DNA of 64,000 nucleotides. It comes from Allocoleopsis franciscana PCC 7113 (GTDB taxonomy: Bacteria; Cyanobacteriota; Cyanobacteriia; Cyanobacteriales; Coleofasciculaceae). The notes beneath the pieces were generated by a model, which ran no database searches, had not been told where the DNA came from, and saw only the letters and a list, made by a program, of their open reading frames with translations. Positions 51,167 through 63,042 of this stretch are shown here, in pieces. Location: the NCBI RefSeq assembly GCF_000317515.1, contig NC_019740.1, positions 28,472-92,471 of the forward strand, in the 5' to 3' direction. How positions within the stretch are numbered: the first letter of the stretch is position 1; each line of letters starts with the position of its first letter. The position numbers and the translations under genes were made by a program.

Positions 51167-53200
51167 ATGACGCAAGTTTACCAGTATCAAGTTGGTGGCA
51201 GCTTACCAGAGAATGCGCCCACTTATGTAATGCGGCAGGCAGACTCTGACCTCTATGAAGGGCTGAAGGCGGGAGAGTTCTGCTACGTCCTCAACTCTCG
51301 ACAAATGGGCAAGTCCAGCTTGCAGGTACGAACGATGCTCAGGCTGCAAGGAGAAGGCATCGCCTGTGCCACCATCGATCTTTCAGATATTGGCTCCCAA
51401 CTGGTTTCTTTAGAGAAGTGGTACGGGGGAGTCGCCTACAAGCTGGCGAGCAGTTTCAATCTGTTTGAGGCGGTTGAGTTTATGAGTTGGTGGCGCGAAC
51501 GCGAGTTTATGCCGCCAGTGCAACGATTGAGCGAGTTGATTGAACAGGTTTTACTGGGTCAAGAAACTCAAAACAAAGTCATTTTTATTGATGAAATTGA
51601 TAGCATTCTTAGCTTGAGAGAACCCCTTGACGATTTCTTTGCTCTGATAAGGGCTAGCTATAACAAAAGGGCACACAAGCCAGAATACAATCAGCTTACC
51701 TTTGCACTGCTGGGAGTAGCCACCCCATCCGATTTGATTCAAGACAAGCACCGGACACCCTTTAATATTGGGCGCTCGATTCATCTAAGTGGCTTTGATC
51801 TACATGAAGCTATGCCCTTAGCTCAAGGATTGGTAGCTCATGCGGACAATCCTATTGAAGTACTCAAAGAAATCTTAGCCTGGACGGGAGGACAACCGTT
51901 TCTCACCCAAAAAATTTGTCAGTTGGTCATTACGTTCCCCTTAGCTATAGCCACAGGTAAGGAGGCGGAAGCAGTAGGAAACTTGGTAAGGACACGGGTA
52001 ATTGAAAACTGGGAAGCGACGGATGAGCCAGAGCATCTCAAGACGATACGCGATCGCATCATGAGAAATGAGCAACGAGCTGGTCGTTTACTAGGACTAT
52101 ACCAACAAATTTTGCAACAAGGGGAATTAGCTGGAGATGACAGTCCCGAACAAATAGAATTGCGATTGTCGGGATTAGTTGTCAAGCAAGCTGGAAATTT
52201 AAAGGCTTATAATCCCATCTACGAATCTGTTTTCAACAAAAATTGGATTGATAAAGAATTAGCCAAGCTGCGACCCTATTCTGAGGCTTTCACAGCCTGG
52301 TTAGCTTCAGGATGTATGGATGAATCGCGGCTTTTACGAGGAAAGGCGTTACAGGATGCTTTAGCCTGGGCTGCTTCCAAAAGCCTAAGCGGTCAGGATA
52401 ATCAGTTCTTGAGAGCCAGCCAAGAATGGGACAATCGAGAAAGGATAATGGTCTTGGAAGCAGAAAAAAGAGTTAGGGATGAGTTTTTTGCAACGCTCTC
52501 CCATAAACTTCGCCTCCGCCTCAACGCAATAATGGGGTGGACTAAGCTACTCCGTTATCGGAAGTTTGACGAAGCAAGAACTGATCGGGGGCTGGAGACA
52601 ATTGCTCGCAACGCAGAATCACTGTCGCAAATGATTGAAGATCTGCTAGACCAATCGCTCATTCTTAGAGGCAAGCTCCACCTTAATCGCTGTCCGGTAG
52701 AACTTGTACCACTTATTGAAGCGGCTATCGATACTGCGCTACCAGCGATTGATGCTAAAAAGATTCGGTTTGAATCTACATTAGCTCCGTCGGTGGGGCG
52801 AGTCTTGGGCGATTCGGAGCGGTTACGGCGAGTCATTTGGAATCTACTCTCGAACGCGGTTAAGTTCACACCTGAAGGAGGTTACATCGCAATTCGACTT
52901 GAACTCATCAACTGCTGTGCCCAAATCAGAGTGAGTCATACGGGGGAGGGAATTGCTCCTGACTTTCTGCCCTATGTCTTTGACAGCTTTCGCCAAGAAG
53001 ATAGAACGACAACCTCGCATGGCGGATACGGATTTGAGTTGGTTAGTGTGCGTTACTTAGTGGAACTGCACGGCGGTACTGTCCACGCAGAAAGCCCTGG
53101 TGTTGCAGGAGGAGCGACGTTCGTTGTGAATCTCCCGCTGATGTCTGATCATGTAGAGGCAGGCTTTCACGAGCAGGATTCAATTGATGAGCGGGAGTGA
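51167..53200 (+). CDS. AAA-like ATPase fused to a histidine-kinase-like module
   Basis: 677 residues. Residues about 1-350 are the same AAA-like domain as the next two genes ([15 protein letters not shown] as Walker [14 protein letters not shown] as Walker B). Residues about 440-665 look like a sensor kinase: [15 protein letters not shown] (His box), [13 protein letters not shown] (N box) and a [18 protein letters not shown] block. The G1 motif reads SHTGEGI where DTGxGI is usual, so the nucleotide-binding Asp is a His. The His box has K in place of the conserved acidic residue. ATP binding by the kinase part may be impaired. Confidence 0.85.
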   Translation: MTQVYQYQVGGSLPENAPTYVMRQADSDLYEGLKAGEFCYVLNSRQMGKSSLQVRTMLRLQGEGIACATIDLSDIGSQLVSLEKWYGGVAYKLASSFNLFEAVEFMSWWREREFMPPVQRLSELIEQVLLGQETQNKVIFIDEIDSILSLREPLDDFFALIRASYNKRAHKPEYNQLTFALLGVATPSDLIQDKHRTPFNIGRSIHLSGFDLHEAMPLAQGLVAHADNPIEVLKEILAWTGGQPFLTQKICQLVITFPLAIATGKEAEAVGNLVRTRVIENWEATDEPEHLKTIRDRIMRNEQRAGRLLGLYQQILQQGELAGDDSPEQIELRLSGLVVKQAGNLKAYNPIYESVFNKNWIDKELAKLRPYSEAFTAWLASGCMDESRLLRGKALQDALAWAASKSLSGQDNQFLRASQEWDNRERIMVLEAEKRVRDEFFATLSHKLRLRLNAIMGWTKLLRYRKFDEARTDRGLETIARNAESLSQMIEDLLDQSLILRGKLHLNRCPVELVPLIEAAIDTALPAIDAKKIRFESTLAPSVGRVLGDSERLRRVIWNLLSNAVKFTPEGGYIAIRLELINCCAQIRVSHTGEGIAPDFLPYVFDSFRQEDRTTTSHGGYGFELVSVRYLVELHGGTVHAESPGVAGGATFVVNLPLMSDHVEAGFHEQDSIDERE

Positions 53201-53288
53201 AATGCCTTATAAAGTTCTTGATCAGACCAAAATATAGAGAAGGTGCAATGAGGGGCAATTAAATTTAGCTCTAAACAACGGAAGTAAC

Positions 53289-56200
53289 GTGAGTACACCA
53301 CAACCCTCTATTTACCAGTATCAAGTTGGTGGCAGCTTACCAAAGGATGCGCCTACTTATGTGGTACGACAAGCTGACTCTGACCTCTATGAAGGACTGA
53401 AGGCGGGAGAGTTCTGCTATGTTCTCAATTCTCGGCAGATGGGCAAGTCCAGTTTGCAGGTGCGAACTATGCAAAGGCTTGCTGCCGAAGGAATCGCCTG
53501 TGCCACCATTGATATTTCCGATATTGGTTCCCAGCAGGTTTCTTTAGAGAAGTGGTACGGGGGAGTCGCCTACAAGCTAGTTAGCAGTTTCCATCTCTTG
53601 GATGCCATCGAGTTTATGACTTGGTGGCGCGAGCGCGAAATGCTCTCCCCTGTACAGCGCTTGGGAGAGTTGATTGAAGGAGTACTGCTTGTGCAGTCAA
53701 CTCAAAATCTTGTCATTTTTGTCGATGAAATTGATAGCGTTCTCAGCTTAAAAGAGCCACTGGATGACTTCTTTGCCCTAATTCGAGCAAGTCATAATAA
53801 ACGGGCACAAAAACCCCAATACAATCGACTTACCTTTGCGCTTTTAGGAGTGGCAACGCCATCGGATTTGATTCGAGACAAGAAGCGGACGCCGTTTAAT
53901 ATTGGACAGGCAATTCATTTATCAGGCTTTGAGCTACACGAAGCGATGTCGTTAGTTGTAGGTTTGCCATCAAAAACTGACAACCCTACTGAAGTAATCA
54001 AAGAAATCTTGGCTTGGACGGGAGGGCAACCCTTTCTCACTCAAAAGATTTGTAAACTTGTACAGATGTCTGAGTTGGTGATTCCCGCAGGTAGCGAAGG
54101 GTCTTGCATAGAGAACTTAGTAAGGACACAGGTGATTGAGAACTGGGAAGCCTCGGATGAGCCAGAGCATCTCAAGACGATACGCGATCGCCTCCTGAGA
54201 AATGAACTACGTGCTAGTAGATTACTGGGACTCTATCAGCAAGTTTTACAACAGGGAGAAATTGCTGCCGATGACTCTCCAGACCAAGTGGAATTACGGT
54301 TATCGGGGTTGGTTGTTAAGCAGCAGGGGCAATTGAGGGTTTATAACCGCATTTATGAGGCAGTTTTTAACAACAGTTGGGTGGAAAAGGAGTTAGCATC
54401 ACTGCGACCTTATAGTCAAGTGATCGCTGCTTGGTTAGCGTCCAATCGTCAAGATTCTTCACGGTTGTTGCGAGGGCAGGCGTTGAAAGAAGCCTTGCAA
54501 TGGTCAGCGAATAAAAGCTTGAGCGTTTTAGATTATGCTTTCTTAGCTGCTAGCCAACAATTAGACAGGCTCCAAATACAAAGAGATCTGGAAGCGGAAA
54601 GGCAAGCCAAACAGATTTTATTTGAGGTAAAACAGCAAGCAGAGCAACTGCTTGAAGAAGCTAAGGAAGGTACCAAAATAGAACGAGCTGGAGTCAAGGC
54701 ATTGCAACTGTTTGAGGCTGGGGGCAGGGAAATAGAAGCATTATTGTTAGCGATGCAGGCAGGGCAAGCTTTGCACAAGCGGGTGCAAGGTGGTCGGCGA
54801 GTGCAAGATTATCCTGCTACCAGTCCCCTGCTAGCCTTACAGATGATTCTTGACCACATCCGAGAACGGAATCAATTCTCAAGGCATCAGGGCGAGGTAA
54901 CGAGTGTCAGTTTTAGCCCCAACGGAGAGTATATAGCTACCGCTTCCTATGACGGCACGGCACGGCTGTGGGACTTATCTGGCAACCAAATAGCTGAATT
55001 GAAGGAGCATCAGGGCAAGGTAACGAGTGTCAGTTTTAGCCCCAATGGAGAGTATATAGCTACCGCTTCCTATGACGGCACGGCACGGCTGTGGGACTTA
55101 TCTGGCAACCAAATAGCCCAATTTCGGGTTGACACCCTATGGTTGTGGGAACCTCAATCTCAGAAAGATAACGACAGGATAGATGTTGTCAGTTTTAACC
55201 TCAACTTCAAGGGAGACAGGATAAATAGTGTCAGTTTTAACCTCAAGGGAGATTGCCTTGCCGCTGCCTTAGATGACGGTACCGTAAGGCAGTGGAACTT
55301 ATCTGGCAACCAGCTAGCCCAATTTCAGACCCATCAGGGTATGGTCAGAAGCGTTTGTTTTAGCCCCAACGGAAACTATATAGCTACTGCTTCCTATGAC
55401 AGCACAGCAAAGCTATGGGACTTATATGGAAACCAGCTAGTTGAATTGAAGGGACATCAGGGTGAGGTAACGAGTGTCAGTTTTAGCCCCACCGGAGAGT
55501 ACATAGCTACTGCTTCTTATGACGGCACGGCAAGGCTGTGGGATTTATTGGGGAACCAGATAGTTCAATTTCAGGGGCATCAGGGTATGGTCAGAAGTGT
55601 CAGTTTTAGCCCCAACGGAGAGTACATAGCTACCGCCTCAGCCGATAGGACGGCAAGACTATGGGATTTATCTGGAAACCAACTAGCTGAATTGAAGGGA
55701 CATCAGGGTGAGGTAACGAGTGTCAGTTTTAGCCCCACCGGAGAGTACATAGCTACCGCTTCTTATGACGGCACTGTAAGGCTGTGGAATTTATCCGGAA
55801 ATCAGATAGTTCCATTTCGGGGGCATCAGGGCTGGGTATTAAGTGTCAGTTTTAGCCCCACCGGAGAGTACATAGCTACCGCTTCCTATGACGACACCGC
55901 ACGGCTGTGGGATTTATCTGGCAACCAGCTAGCCCAATTTATCGGGCATCAGAATAGGGTAAATAGTGTTAGTTTTAGTCCCACCGAAGAATATGTAGTC
56001 ACTGCTTCAGATGACCGCACAGCAAGGCTGTGGGACTTATCTGGAAACTTAATAACCCCATTTATCGGCCATCAGGGCTGGGTATTAAGTGTCAGTTTTC
56101 ACCCCACGGGAGAGTACATAGCTACTGCCTCAGCCGACAATACGGCGAGGCTGTGGGACTTATCCGGAAACCCAATAACCCAACTTATCGGCCATCAGGA

Positions 56201-56651
56201 TGCAGTAAGAAGTATCAGTTTTCACCCCACGGGAGAGTACATAGCTACTGCCTCAGCCGACAATACGGCGAGGCTGTGGGACTTATCCGGAAACCCAATA
56301 ACCCAACTTATCGGCCATCAGGGTGCGGTAACAAGTGTCAGCTTTAGTCCCAATGGGGAGTACATTTGCACGACCTCATCTGACAGTACCACACGCTTGT
56401 GGGATTTGTCGGGAAACCAGCTCGCTCAATTTATTGGGCATCAGGAGATGGTATTTAGCGCCAGTTTTAGCCCTAATGGTGAACTTCTCGCCACCGCTTC
56501 CGCCGACGGCACCGCACGACTGTGGCGGGTGGAAGGATTGGATGAACTGCTCTGCCGAGGCTGCGACTGGCTTTCTGATTACTTGTTCACCCATCCTGAA
56601 GCACTCCAAAAACTAGAGGTATGCCAAAACAGGTTTAGCTTTCAACAGTGA
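53289..56651 (+). CDS. AAA-like ATPase fused to WD40 repeats
   Basis: 1120 residues from a GTG start. Residues about 1-370: AAA-like domain with [11 protein letters not shown] and [14 protein letters not shown] short helical linker ([20 protein letters not shown]) leads to about 13 WD40 repeats (residues about 540-1090), with [19 protein letters not shown] as the typical unit. Repeats are very similar to each other at DNA level. Likely a sensor-ATPase scaffold; partner unknown. The third repeat is degenerate. Confidence 0.9.
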   Translation: MSTPQPSIYQYQVGGSLPKDAPTYVVRQADSDLYEGLKAGEFCYVLNSRQMGKSSLQVRTMQRLAAEGIACATIDISDIGSQQVSLEKWYGGVAYKLVSSFHLLDAIEFMTWWREREMLSPVQRLGELIEGVLLVQSTQNLVIFVDEIDSVLSLKEPLDDFFALIRASHNKRAQKPQYNRLTFALLGVATPSDLIRDKKRTPFNIGQAIHLSGFELHEAMSLVVGLPSKTDNPTEVIKEILAWTGGQPFLTQKICKLVQMSELVIPAGSEGSCIENLVRTQVIENWEASDEPEHLKTIRDRLLRNELRASRLLGLYQQVLQQGEIAADDSPDQVELRLSGLVVKQQGQLRVYNRIYEAVFNNSWVEKELASLRPYSQVIAAWLASNRQDSSRLLRGQALKEALQWSANKSLSVLDYAFLAASQQLDRLQIQRDLEAERQAKQILFEVKQQAEQLLEEAKEGTKIERAGVKALQLFEAGGREIEALLLAMQAGQALHKRVQGGRRVQDYPATSPLLALQMILDHIRERNQFSRHQGEVTSVSFSPNGEYIATASYDGTARLWDLSGNQIAELKEHQGKVTSVSFSPNGEYIATASYDGTARLWDLSGNQIAQFRVDTLWLWEPQSQKDNDRIDVVSFNLNFKGDRINSVSFNLKGDCLAAALDDGTVRQWNLSGNQLAQFQTHQGMVRSVCFSPNGNYIATASYDSTAKLWDLYGNQLVELKGHQGEVTSVSFSPTGEYIATASYDGTARLWDLLGNQIVQFQGHQGMVRSVSFSPNGEYIATASADRTARLWDLSGNQLAELKGHQGEVTSVSFSPTGEYIATASYDGTVRLWNLSGNQIVPFRGHQGWVLSVSFSPTGEYIATASYDDTARLWDLSGNQLAQFIGHQNRVNSVSFSPTEEYVVTASDDRTARLWDLSGNLITPFIGHQGWVLSVSFHPTGEYIATASADNTARLWDLSGNPITQLIGHQDAVRSISFHPTGEYIATASADNTARLWDLSGNPITQLIGHQGAVTSVSFSPNGEYICTTSSDSTTRLWDLSGNQLAQFIGHQEMVFSASFSPNGELLATASADGTARLWRVEGLDELLCRGCDWLSDYLFTHPEALQKLEVCQNRFSFQQ

Positions 56652-56658
56652 AATTAAC

Positions 56659-59600
56659 GTGAGTACACCACAACCCTCTACTTACCAATATCAAGTCGGC
56701 GGCAGTCTACCCGTTGATGCGCCGACTTATGTGGTGCGGCAAGCCGATTCCGACCTCTATGAAGGACTGAAGGCGGGAGAGTTCTGTTATGTACTCAACT
56801 CTCGACAGATGGGTAAGTCTAGCTTGCAGGTGCAAACCCTGCAAAGACTTCAAGGAGAAGGCATCGCCTGTGCCACCATTGATATTTCCGATATTGGTTC
56901 TCAGCAAGTTTCTCCAGATAAGTGGTACGGGGGTTTCGCCTACAAACTAGCAAGCAGTTTCAATCTCTTTGAGGCGGTCGAGTTTATGACTTGGTGGCGC
57001 GAGCGCGAAATGCTCCCCCCCGTACAGCGCTTGGGAGAGTTGATTGAAGGAGTGCTGCTCGTGCAGTTAACTCAAAATCTTGTCATTTTTGTCGATGAAA
57101 TCGATAGTGTTCTCAGTTTAAAAGAGCCACTGGATGACTTTTTTGCCCTGATTAAAGCTTGCTACAACAAGCGTAGTCACAAGCCACAATACAAGCGGCT
57201 CACGTTTGCTTTGCTAGGAGTGGCAACGCCATCCGACTTAATTCGAGATAAGACGCGCTCGCCATTTAATATTGGACAAGCGATTCATTTATCCGGCTTG
57301 GCTCTAGCAGAAGCGATGCCCTTAGCTCAAGGATTGGCACAAAAGACCAACAATCAGAAGGCAGTACTCAAAGAAATCTTAGCCTGGACGGGAGGGCAAC
57401 CCTTTCTCACTCAAAAGATTTGTAAGCTGGTATTGATGTCCTCCTTACCGATTACCGCAGGTGACGAAGGGGCTTGGGTAGAGAACTTGGTAAGGGCACA
57501 GGTAATTGAGAACTGGGAAGCATTCGATGAGCCAGAGCATCTCAAGACGATACGCGATCGCATTCTTTGGAGTCAACGCCAAGGTCAATTACTCCAGTTG
57601 TATCATCAGATTTTGCAGAGTGGAGAACTTAAAGCTAATGACTTGCCGGAACAAATGGAACTGCGGCTTAGTGGGTTGGTCGTCAAGCAGCAGGGAAAGT
57701 TAAGGGTTTATAACCGCATTTATCAGTCTATTTTTAACCGGAATTGGGTTGAGAATGCCTTAGATGAAGCAGGTTTGCTGCCTAAATTCGCTTCAAAATC
57801 GACTCCATCTAAGGCAGAAATTCAGGCTATAAAGCGGCTTGCCTCTGATGCCTTGAAACAGTTTGAGTCCCAACAAATTGAGTCCTTACTTCTAGCAATG
57901 CAAGCTGGGCAAGCTTTGAAAGCTCTAGTTCATGAGGGTTGCCCACTGCAAGACTATCCCACTGTAAGTCCTCTCTATGCTTTACAGACGATTCTCGACA
58001 ACATCTACGAGCGAAATAAGTTCAAAGCTCATGCGAGTGGGGTCAACGGCGTAAGTTTTAGCGCCAGTGGGCAGCGTATTATCACCGTTGGTGCAGATGG
58101 CAGAGTTAGAATTTGGAAACTGTCTGGGCGGCAGATAGTTGAATGGGAGAGTAATCGAGGCTCAATCTGGAGTATGAGTTTTAGCCCAGATAGGCAACTC
58201 ATTGCCACGGCAGGTTTGAATGGTACCGTTAGACTTTGGGAGCTGCCTGGGATAGAGTTGGCTCATTGGAACGCTCATCAGGGTACGGTTAGGCGTGTGA
58301 CTTTTAGCCCAGATGGACAGGTAATTGCCACAGTAGGGAAGGATGAAGTTCGACTTTGGAATCTGTCTGGGCAGCAGCTAGCTCAATGGAATACTAGTCA
58401 AGACAAGGTTGTGCATGGAACTTTTAGCCCAGATGGGCAAGGCTTTGCCACAGCAGGTGAGGACGGCACAATTCGATTTTGGAATTTGTCTGGGCAGCAG
58501 CTAGACCAATGGAAAGTTCATAGCGACGGGATTATTGATGTAAGTTTTAGCCCCAATGGTCAGCAAATTGCTACGGTCTCAAACAGTGGCAAGGCGAAGC
58601 TTTGGAATCTGTCAGGACAACAGTTAGTTCAATTGAATGACTATCCACTTTTAGTTAGAAAAGTGAGTTTTAGCCCAGATGGGCAGCATATTGTCACAGC
58701 AGGTTTAGATAGCACAATTGAACTTTGGAACAATTCAGGGCAGCAATTAGCTCAACTGAAAGGTCATAAGGGTTTGGTCAGGAGTGTAAGCTTTAGGCAA
58801 GATGGGCAATACCTGGCAACAGCGAGCGCAGATGGGACAGTCCGCCTTTGGGATTTGTCAGACAAGCCAGTGGCTCAGTGGAACAGTCATCAAAGCAAGA
58901 TCTGGAGTGTGAGTTTCAAACCAGATGGCCAGTACCTTGCTACCGCTGGAGCAGATAGCAGCATCCGACTCTGGAATTTACAAGGAAAGCAGCTAGCTCA
59001 ATTGGATGGTCATCAAGGTTGGGTGAGGAGGGTAAGTTTTAGTCCTGATGGACAGTATCTTGCGACGGCTGGATATGACAGCACGGTTCGACTCTGGAAC
59101 TTAGAAGGGCAGCAGATTGTTTTGAATGGTCATCAAGGCAGAGTCAACAGTGTGAGTTTTAGTCCTGATGGACAGTACCTTGCGACGGCTGGATGTGACG
59201 GCACGGTTCGACTCTGGAACCTTGAAGGGCAGCAGCTAAGTCAGTTAAATACTCGTCACGGCAAAGTCTACGATCTCAGTCTTAGCCCGAATGGGCAACA
59301 CTTGGCTACAGCAGAGGCAGATGGTACAGCAAGGCTTTGGCAGATGTCAGGGCAGCAGTTGTTAGAGTTAAAGGCTCAGCGTGGCAGGGTCTACACTCTG
59401 AGCTTTAGCCCGGATGGGCAGTATCTTGCCACAGGAGGAACAGGTGGAACTGTCCGATTGTGGGATTTGTCGGGGCAACAACTAGCTCAATGGCAGAGTC
59501 ATCAGGGCACAGTCTATTGCATAAGCTTTAACCCAAACGGTCAGCAAATTGCTACAGCCGGAGCAGACAGTATGGCAAAACTCTGGGACTTGTCGGGACG

Positions 59601-59871
59601 ACAGCTAGCTCAATGGCAGAGTCCTAATAACTCGGTCTATAGCGTGGTGAGTTTTAGTCCAGATGGGCAGTGTCTTGCCACTGTAGGAACAGGTGGTCTA
59701 CAGATTTGGCGTATAGGAGGATTAGATGAACTGCTCTTACGTGGCTGCGACTGGCTCAAAGATTACTTTGTCACTCATCCCGAAGCACAAGAAAAACTAG
59801 AGGTATGCCAAAACCTAATTAGCTTTGGTGAAGCAAACGTCCAAAAAACAACGCTAAGCTGGAGTTCCTGA
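56659..59871 (+). CDS. AAA-like ATPase fused to WD40 repeats, paralog
   Basis: 1070 residues from a GTG start 8 bp after the previous stop. The N-terminal about 370 residues are close to those of the upstream gene; the first 40 coding bases are nearly the same, so this is a tandem duplicate. The C-terminal part holds about 14 more diverged WD40 repeats ([20 protein letters not shown] type), enough for two seven-bladed propellers. Linked with the upstream gene, probably one transcript. Confidence 0.9.
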   Translation: MSTPQPSTYQYQVGGSLPVDAPTYVVRQADSDLYEGLKAGEFCYVLNSRQMGKSSLQVQTLQRLQGEGIACATIDISDIGSQQVSPDKWYGGFAYKLASSFNLFEAVEFMTWWREREMLPPVQRLGELIEGVLLVQLTQNLVIFVDEIDSVLSLKEPLDDFFALIKACYNKRSHKPQYKRLTFALLGVATPSDLIRDKTRSPFNIGQAIHLSGLALAEAMPLAQGLAQKTNNQKAVLKEILAWTGGQPFLTQKICKLVLMSSLPITAGDEGAWVENLVRAQVIENWEAFDEPEHLKTIRDRILWSQRQGQLLQLYHQILQSGELKANDLPEQMELRLSGLVVKQQGKLRVYNRIYQSIFNRNWVENALDEAGLLPKFASKSTPSKAEIQAIKRLASDALKQFESQQIESLLLAMQAGQALKALVHEGCPLQDYPTVSPLYALQTILDNIYERNKFKAHASGVNGVSFSASGQRIITVGADGRVRIWKLSGRQIVEWESNRGSIWSMSFSPDRQLIATAGLNGTVRLWELPGIELAHWNAHQGTVRRVTFSPDGQVIATVGKDEVRLWNLSGQQLAQWNTSQDKVVHGTFSPDGQGFATAGEDGTIRFWNLSGQQLDQWKVHSDGIIDVSFSPNGQQIATVSNSGKAKLWNLSGQQLVQLNDYPLLVRKVSFSPDGQHIVTAGLDSTIELWNNSGQQLAQLKGHKGLVRSVSFRQDGQYLATASADGTVRLWDLSDKPVAQWNSHQSKIWSVSFKPDGQYLATAGADSSIRLWNLQGKQLAQLDGHQGWVRRVSFSPDGQYLATAGYDSTVRLWNLEGQQIVLNGHQGRVNSVSFSPDGQYLATAGCDGTVRLWNLEGQQLSQLNTRHGKVYDLSLSPNGQHLATAEADGTARLWQMSGQQLLELKAQRGRVYTLSFSPDGQYLATGGTGGTVRLWDLSGQQLAQWQSHQGTVYCISFNPNGQQIATAGADSMAKLWDLSGRQLAQWQSPNNSVYSVVSFSPDGQCLATVGTGGLQIWRIGGLDELLLRGCDWLKDYFVTHPEAQEKLEVCQNLISFGEANVQKTTLSWSS

Positions 59872-60054
59872 ACATCCAAAACGTGCCTCAAGCTGAGAGA
59901 GAAAGTTGGCAATCTGATTTTGGTTAAGACCAAATTGCTCAAAACTATGAAAGAGATTGTCTTGCGATCGCCTTCCGTCACTAATATCAAATTGGTTGCG
60001 GTTGAAAGGAAAGGAATCACTTTGAGCGTTCCTGAAGAGGGGAAGTGCGATCGC

Positions 60055-60422
60055 TCATTCATTCTCTCCCAACTCTTCCAGCAACGCTTCCCACGCCTCA
60101 ATCTGCTGCTGTAATTGCTGGATGCGATCACCTGTAGCTTCCTGTCCCTGAAATAGTCCTTTCCCCTCTAGTTCATCTCTATTCAAGCCGATGACAATTT
60201 GGATTGCCCTTTGGATTTTCCCAAGTTAGCAGCAGAGAGTTTAACTGTAATTGCAACGGATTCCGGGATAATAATCGGCTCGATACTTTCACCTCGATCT
60301 AAGCGTTTGGCAACCTCCAAAATCGTATCCGCGATCGCTTCGGGAATCCTCACTGCCGTTGTTTTACCGAGATTCCACTTCAGTTTCCGACCACTGCTTT
60401 CTCTGTGTCCACCACGCGGCAT
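60055..60422 (-). pseudogene. frameshifted small cyanobacterial protein
   Basis: The first part, 60422 to 60183, codes 79 residues (RGGHRESSGRKLKWNLGKTT, then AVRIPEAIADTILEVAKRLD). After its stop another frame continues with DELEGKGLFQGQEATGDRIQ, then QLQQQIEAWEALLEELGENE, to a stop at 60055. The second part has the helical end expected of this kind of small DNA-binding-like protein, so one frameshift near 60190 has probably split the gene. Confidence 0.55.
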
Positions 60423-60644
60423 AACTTTATCTGTGATTTATAAATTGTACGTCTTCCTTCAGTAACACCTTCTCATATTGTCAGGTTGTGTGAGTTGGAA
60501 AAAATCAATATGATTTCGTACAAAATCAAAAAAAGAGTATGATTGATAACGTACAAAATCAAAAAGCAAAAGCCGCGCTGTCACGGCGACCAACCAGACG
60601 AGAGCGCGGCTCTAGCTCCAATAATTTTTGGAGACTCTTCGCTC

Positions 60645-60977
60645 ATGCCAAAAAATAATCGGCTCAGTTATCAGAGGGGTTATCAGCAAGCCTTGGTTCA
60701 CCGAGCATTCCCACCCCCATCCATTGACCTGCCAACCAACTTCCCCAACGTTGGGACCCCTCGCTACTCCGATGGCGACAAACTGCGCTGGATTCATGAG
60801 GGCGACAAAACAGACTGGGGAGTTGCAATTGGCAGATTCTACAGCTTTGCTCCCCACAGAGGCGATTGGACGTGGTGCTACCTCATCTGGCTCGACAAAC
60901 TCTCCAAGAGTGCCGCTATTACAGTTGCCGATATCGCTTGGGAAGACGACCTCGTCCGAGTGGAGGAAGTTAAGTGA
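60645..60977 (+). CDS. hypothetical protein
   Basis: 110 residues from the ATG at 60645. Trp-rich end (DWTWCYLIWLDK). Its TGA overlaps the GTG start of the next gene (GTGA), so the two are translationally coupled. A longer upstream start at 60543 is possible. Family not recognised. Confidence 0.6.
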   Translation: MPKNNRLSYQRGYQQALVHRAFPPPSIDLPTNFPNVGTPRYSDGDKLRWIHEGDKTDWGVAIGRFYSFAPHRGDWTWCYLIWLDKLSKSAAITVADIAWEDDLVRVEEVK

Positions 60978-61276
60978 GTCCCCGTCCCCTAACCTCACGA
61001 GAACAAACCCTAATCGACCTTTACGGCTACTGCTCCCTTGGCATGACACCACAACAGTTCTACGCCAAATGGCAAGTGAATCACGAAGATCTCGCGTTTA
61101 TCTGCTCCCGCTCAATATCTACTGTGAGGTGTTGGTTTAGGAGAGGTAACTTTTACCGCCGTCCCATGCCCATAGATTTGCGTCATCTCGCCTTAATGGA
61201 CTTTCTGCTGGAACACTGGGAAGAAATTCCCTCAATACTCAAGAATCGACTGTGCCCTCCATCGGACAGTCAGTAG
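60974..61276 (+). CDS. small helix-turn-helix-like hypothetical protein
   Basis: 100 residues from a GTG start. The stretch MTPQQFYAKWQVNHEDLAFI, then CSRSISTVRCWFRRG looks like a DNA-binding helix-turn-helix. Coupled to the preceding gene by a 4-bp overlap. Possibly a regulator of the pair. Confidence 0.6.
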   Translation: MSPRPLTSREQTLIDLYGYCSLGMTPQQFYAKWQVNHEDLAFICSRSISTVRCWFRRGNFYRRPMPIDLRHLALMDFLLEHWEEIPSILKNRLCPPSDSQ

Positions 61277-61465
61277 TAGTTAACCCTACACCAAGGCTAA
61301 ACACTACAAGCCGCGTATAAATCTAGACAACTCAAGACCTTCTTCGGCTGCTGCACATGGAAGGGTCAAAAGTCAATAGTACGGTGGTACGTCTAGTCCA
61401 GTCACTCTCACAGTAGGGTGGCTTTGTTATTTAATTCGCCTCCTCTTCGTACCAAAGAGTCATCC

Positions 61466-62629
61466 ATGAGCCATCTTGAGAATGGGACGGAAACCGAAAT
61501 CCAACAAGAGTTAGCTGAAAAACCAGAGCCGTTGGTAGAACAGAGAAAAGATTCTTGCCCGCTCCGGGCGGTTGAAGCCAATCCCGACAAAGTGAACTTG
61601 GCACAAGCCGATTTTCGTGGTGCTAACTTAAGCCGAGCTAACCTCTCCGCCATGAATCTAATTGAGGTACAGTTTGAATTGGCCATCTTGAGGTCAACCA
61701 ACTTTCATGGCGCTAACTTAATCGGTGCTAACTTCCAACAAGCTGACCTGAAAAATGCCATTCTGGCAGAAGCGCTACTCGATAATGCCAATTTAGAACA
61801 GGCTGACCTAAGGAATGCCGAGCTATGGAGGGCTTTCTTAAACAATGCCTTCCTCAGCCATGCTATATGCCGAGGGGCCATATTTGTAGAGGCGACCTTG
61901 AACAATGCGGACCTCACAGGCATTGACCTCAGTCATGGCGACCTGTGTGAAGCTAACCTGCATCAGGCCAATTTGACTGAATCTATCCTGCATCACGCCA
62001 GTTTTTGGAGAGCGAATTTAAGTCAAGCGTGCTTAAAAAGTGCCAGCCTTCTTAAGGCGAATTTAACAGGAGCTAATTTACGAGGAGCAAGTTTAAGCCA
62101 AGCGAATTTGGCTTATGCCGATTTATCACAAACCGACCTGAGCGATGCCGACCTCAGTTATGCCAATCTGACGAGATGCCAACTGACAGACGCTAATCTT
62201 ACTGGCACCAAATTGGAGGGGACGATTCTTGCCCCCATTGGACTGAATCATTGCCCTGAACTCTACCCCAACCAGAAAATCTCCAGTTGGGAAAAAATGC
62301 GTTTCCGTTCGCAGGTAGAAATTCAAGTAGCGCAGGTACTGGAGGCAAGGGGACTGCTGTATTGCCCAAACCCCCTAACTCGTCTAGGTTCATATCACAG
62401 AAGTTTTGAAGTGGATTTTGTAGTCTGTTGTCCAACTCAACTAGGATTCAAATGGGCTATTTTGGAAATAGATGGCTACTGGCACTTTCCAGAAAAACGG
62501 GCGAAGGAACACGAAAGAGAAAGGCTGTTTGAACATAGCGGCGTTCGAGTTTACCGATTTGATGCCAAACTGTGCTCAATTAATCCAGAGGCCGTAGTCA
62601 GTGAATTAATTGAGCTGATGAGTAAATAG
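61466..62629 (+). CDS. pentapeptide-repeat protein fused to a PD-(D/E)XK-like nuclease domain
   Basis: 387 residues from the ATG at 61466. Residues about 40-245 are pentapeptide repeats (A(D/N)LxxANL pattern), a right-handed beta-helix. Residues about 270-387 look like a Vsr/DUF559-type nuclease: RSQVEIQVAQVLEARGLLY, FEVDFVVCCP (Asp) and WAILEIDGYWHF (Glu-x-Asp), then KEHERERLFEHSGVRVYRFD. This fusion could be a targeted nuclease or a defence protein; function unknown. Confidence 0.8.
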   Translation: MSHLENGTETEIQQELAEKPEPLVEQRKDSCPLRAVEANPDKVNLAQADFRGANLSRANLSAMNLIEVQFELAILRSTNFHGANLIGANFQQADLKNAILAEALLDNANLEQADLRNAELWRAFLNNAFLSHAICRGAIFVEATLNNADLTGIDLSHGDLCEANLHQANLTESILHHASFWRANLSQACLKSASLLKANLTGANLRGASLSQANLAYADLSQTDLSDADLSYANLTRCQLTDANLTGTKLEGTILAPIGLNHCPELYPNQKISSWEKMRFRSQVEIQVAQVLEARGLLYCPNPLTRLGSYHRSFEVDFVVCCPTQLGFKWAILEIDGYWHFPEKRAKEHERERLFEHSGVRVYRFDAKLCSINPEAVVSELIELMSK

Positions 62630-62774
62630 AGTACAGTCAAGAGTTGTGCTAATGCCTTGAGTACTGATGCTTCCTCCACCCGGCCGTTGAGTTAAACTGT
62701 CACTCGCTCCGATGAGAATGCAATTTGGTCTAACACGCCCCACAGGCACCAAATCGGCTCACCAAATTCATTGT

Positions 62775-62811
62775 GCGCTCTTCTTCTAGAAGAAGAGCGC
62801 TGTTTGTTTTT
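62775..62811 (+). terminator. rho-independent terminator (perfect palindrome)
   Basis: The 12-bp stem GCGCTCTTCTTC with its exact inverse around TA is followed by TGTTTGTTTTT, 145 bp after the pentapeptide gene. The rest of 62630-63042 holds no gene; it contains one TCCCCTAGAACT 12-mer at 62967. Confidence 0.85.
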
Positions 62812-63042
62812 CCCTATAGGGGCGGTGCAAAGGGGTAGAAAATAAATTTCCAAAAACTTCCACTTTTACGCTTCCTGATTACTGGATGGAAGGGACTTCG
62901 GTATGGAGCATTGGAAGTTTCTAGCCTTGACCAAAAAAGGGAACAGGGAACGTTGACTTCTGTAAATCCCCTAGAACTTTTTCATCGGACTGGCACAAAC
63001 CGGCGGAAAATTAATTCTTAGAACGGCACTTCTGATAAGCCA

